From: Catenuloplanes niger | GTDB taxonomy: Bacteria > Actinomycetota > Actinomycetes > Mycobacteriales > Micromonosporaceae | NCBI RefSeq assembly: GCF_031458255.1 | Contig: NZ_JAVDYC010000001.1 | Span: 9,224,501 to 9,288,500 of the forward strand | Length of the DNA: 64,000 nucleotides | Direction of reading: 5' to 3' | Shown here: piece by piece, positions 63,894 through 64,000 of the stretch | Layout: each line of letters begins with the position of its first letter | Position numbering within the stretch: position 1 is the first letter of the stretch | The notes under the pieces: model-generated | Seen by the model: only the letters and a program-made list of their open reading frames with translations | The model's database searches: none | What the model was told of the DNA's origin: nothing | Made by a program: the position numbers and the translations under genes

Positions 63894-64000
63894 TCAGATC
63901 AGCTTCGGCGGGGTGTTGCCCGCGGCGACGATGGCGCGCCGGACCGGGACGAACAGCAGCAGCGCGAAGCCGGCGACGAAGAAGACCAGCAGGCTGATCA
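63894..64000 (-). CDS. 3' end of a membrane transporter gene
   Basis: The last 34 codons of a gene that starts beyond the right edge. They form one helix, SLLVFFVAGFALLLFVPVRR, then AIVAAGNTPPKLI and stop. The hydrophobic segment with a VRRAI tail resembles the final helix of an MFS transporter. It is on the same strand as the ArsR operon, with the operator between. Confidence 0.6.
   Translation of the reverse strand, partial: ISLLVFFVAGFALLLFVPVRRAIVAAGNTPPKLI

Noticed and set aside
1-64000. tRNA or rRNA genes
   Set aside because: No cloverleaf with the TTCGA loop and acceptor pairing was recognised by eye; short ones could still be missed.

Overview
The window is about 72% GC. Third codon positions are almost all G or C, GTG and TTG starts are common, and the gene content (PknB-type kinase, SigE-family and ECF42-type sigma factors, M6 and M36 secreted proteases, TraR/DksA-type zinc protein, Acg-type nitroreductase, a RING protein of the MXAN_6230/SCO0854 type) points to an actinomycete chromosome, most likely Micromonosporaceae. 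No rRNA, tRNA or CRISPR array was seen. All calls come from reading the sequence; no database search was possible.

Layout. 0-3.3 kb: start of a gene running off the left edge with paired operators, a MarR regulator divergent from an ABC exporter, and a membrane protein. 3.3-9.05 kb: a three-gene minus-strand operon built on a 1612-residue caspase / Hsp90-like ATPase / repeated-winged-helix protein, with a small zinc-binding protein and a three-helix membrane protein. This is the best candidate for a poorly described conflict or cell-death system. 9.2-13.6 kb: TetR with paired operators and a divergent dehydrogenase, DoxX protein, secreted M6 protease. 13.6-21 kb: receptor Ser/Thr kinase, PnuC-NadR NAD-salvage operon, secreted M36 protease. 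21-31 kb: mostly single genes (GNAT, DinB-like, TraR/DksA zinc protein, TrmH methyltransferase, MFS exporter, phosphotransferase, LysR, Acg nitroreductase), plus gene remnants and a perfect 27-bp inverted repeat. 31-39 kb: pectate lyase, nucleotidyltransferase, SelW-like protein, second M6 protease, cytochrome P450 coupled to a membrane flippase, small membrane proteins. 39.4-43.6 kb: a methyltransferase lacking its SAM-binding core, a YCII protein with an ECF42-type sigma factor fused to a decayed tyrosine recombinase, and a SigE-family sigma factor with its putative membrane partner.

46-50.6 kb: an NIS siderophore operon (type III PLP decarboxylase plus two IucA/IucC synthetases), next to an orphan gene flanked by two copies of a 33-bp element. 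51.5-57 kb: EamA exporter/LysR pair, phosphodiesterase, TSUP transporter, nucleoside hydrolase, SDR; the + strand here is strongly G-rich whichever way genes point. 57.3-64 kb: TetR-GAP operon, a 931-residue RING/TerD-like protein, fragments of a Tn3-family transposase and of a YdeI/OmdA protein, an ArsR-SRPBCC-DHFR-like operon, and the end of a membrane protein.

At least six divergent or self-regulated loci carry near-perfect palindromes by the regulator gene (MarR, TetR x2, LysR, ArsR, and the gene at the left edge), so local one-component control is the dominant regulatory style. Short convergent 3' overlaps occur four times, which shows tight packing.
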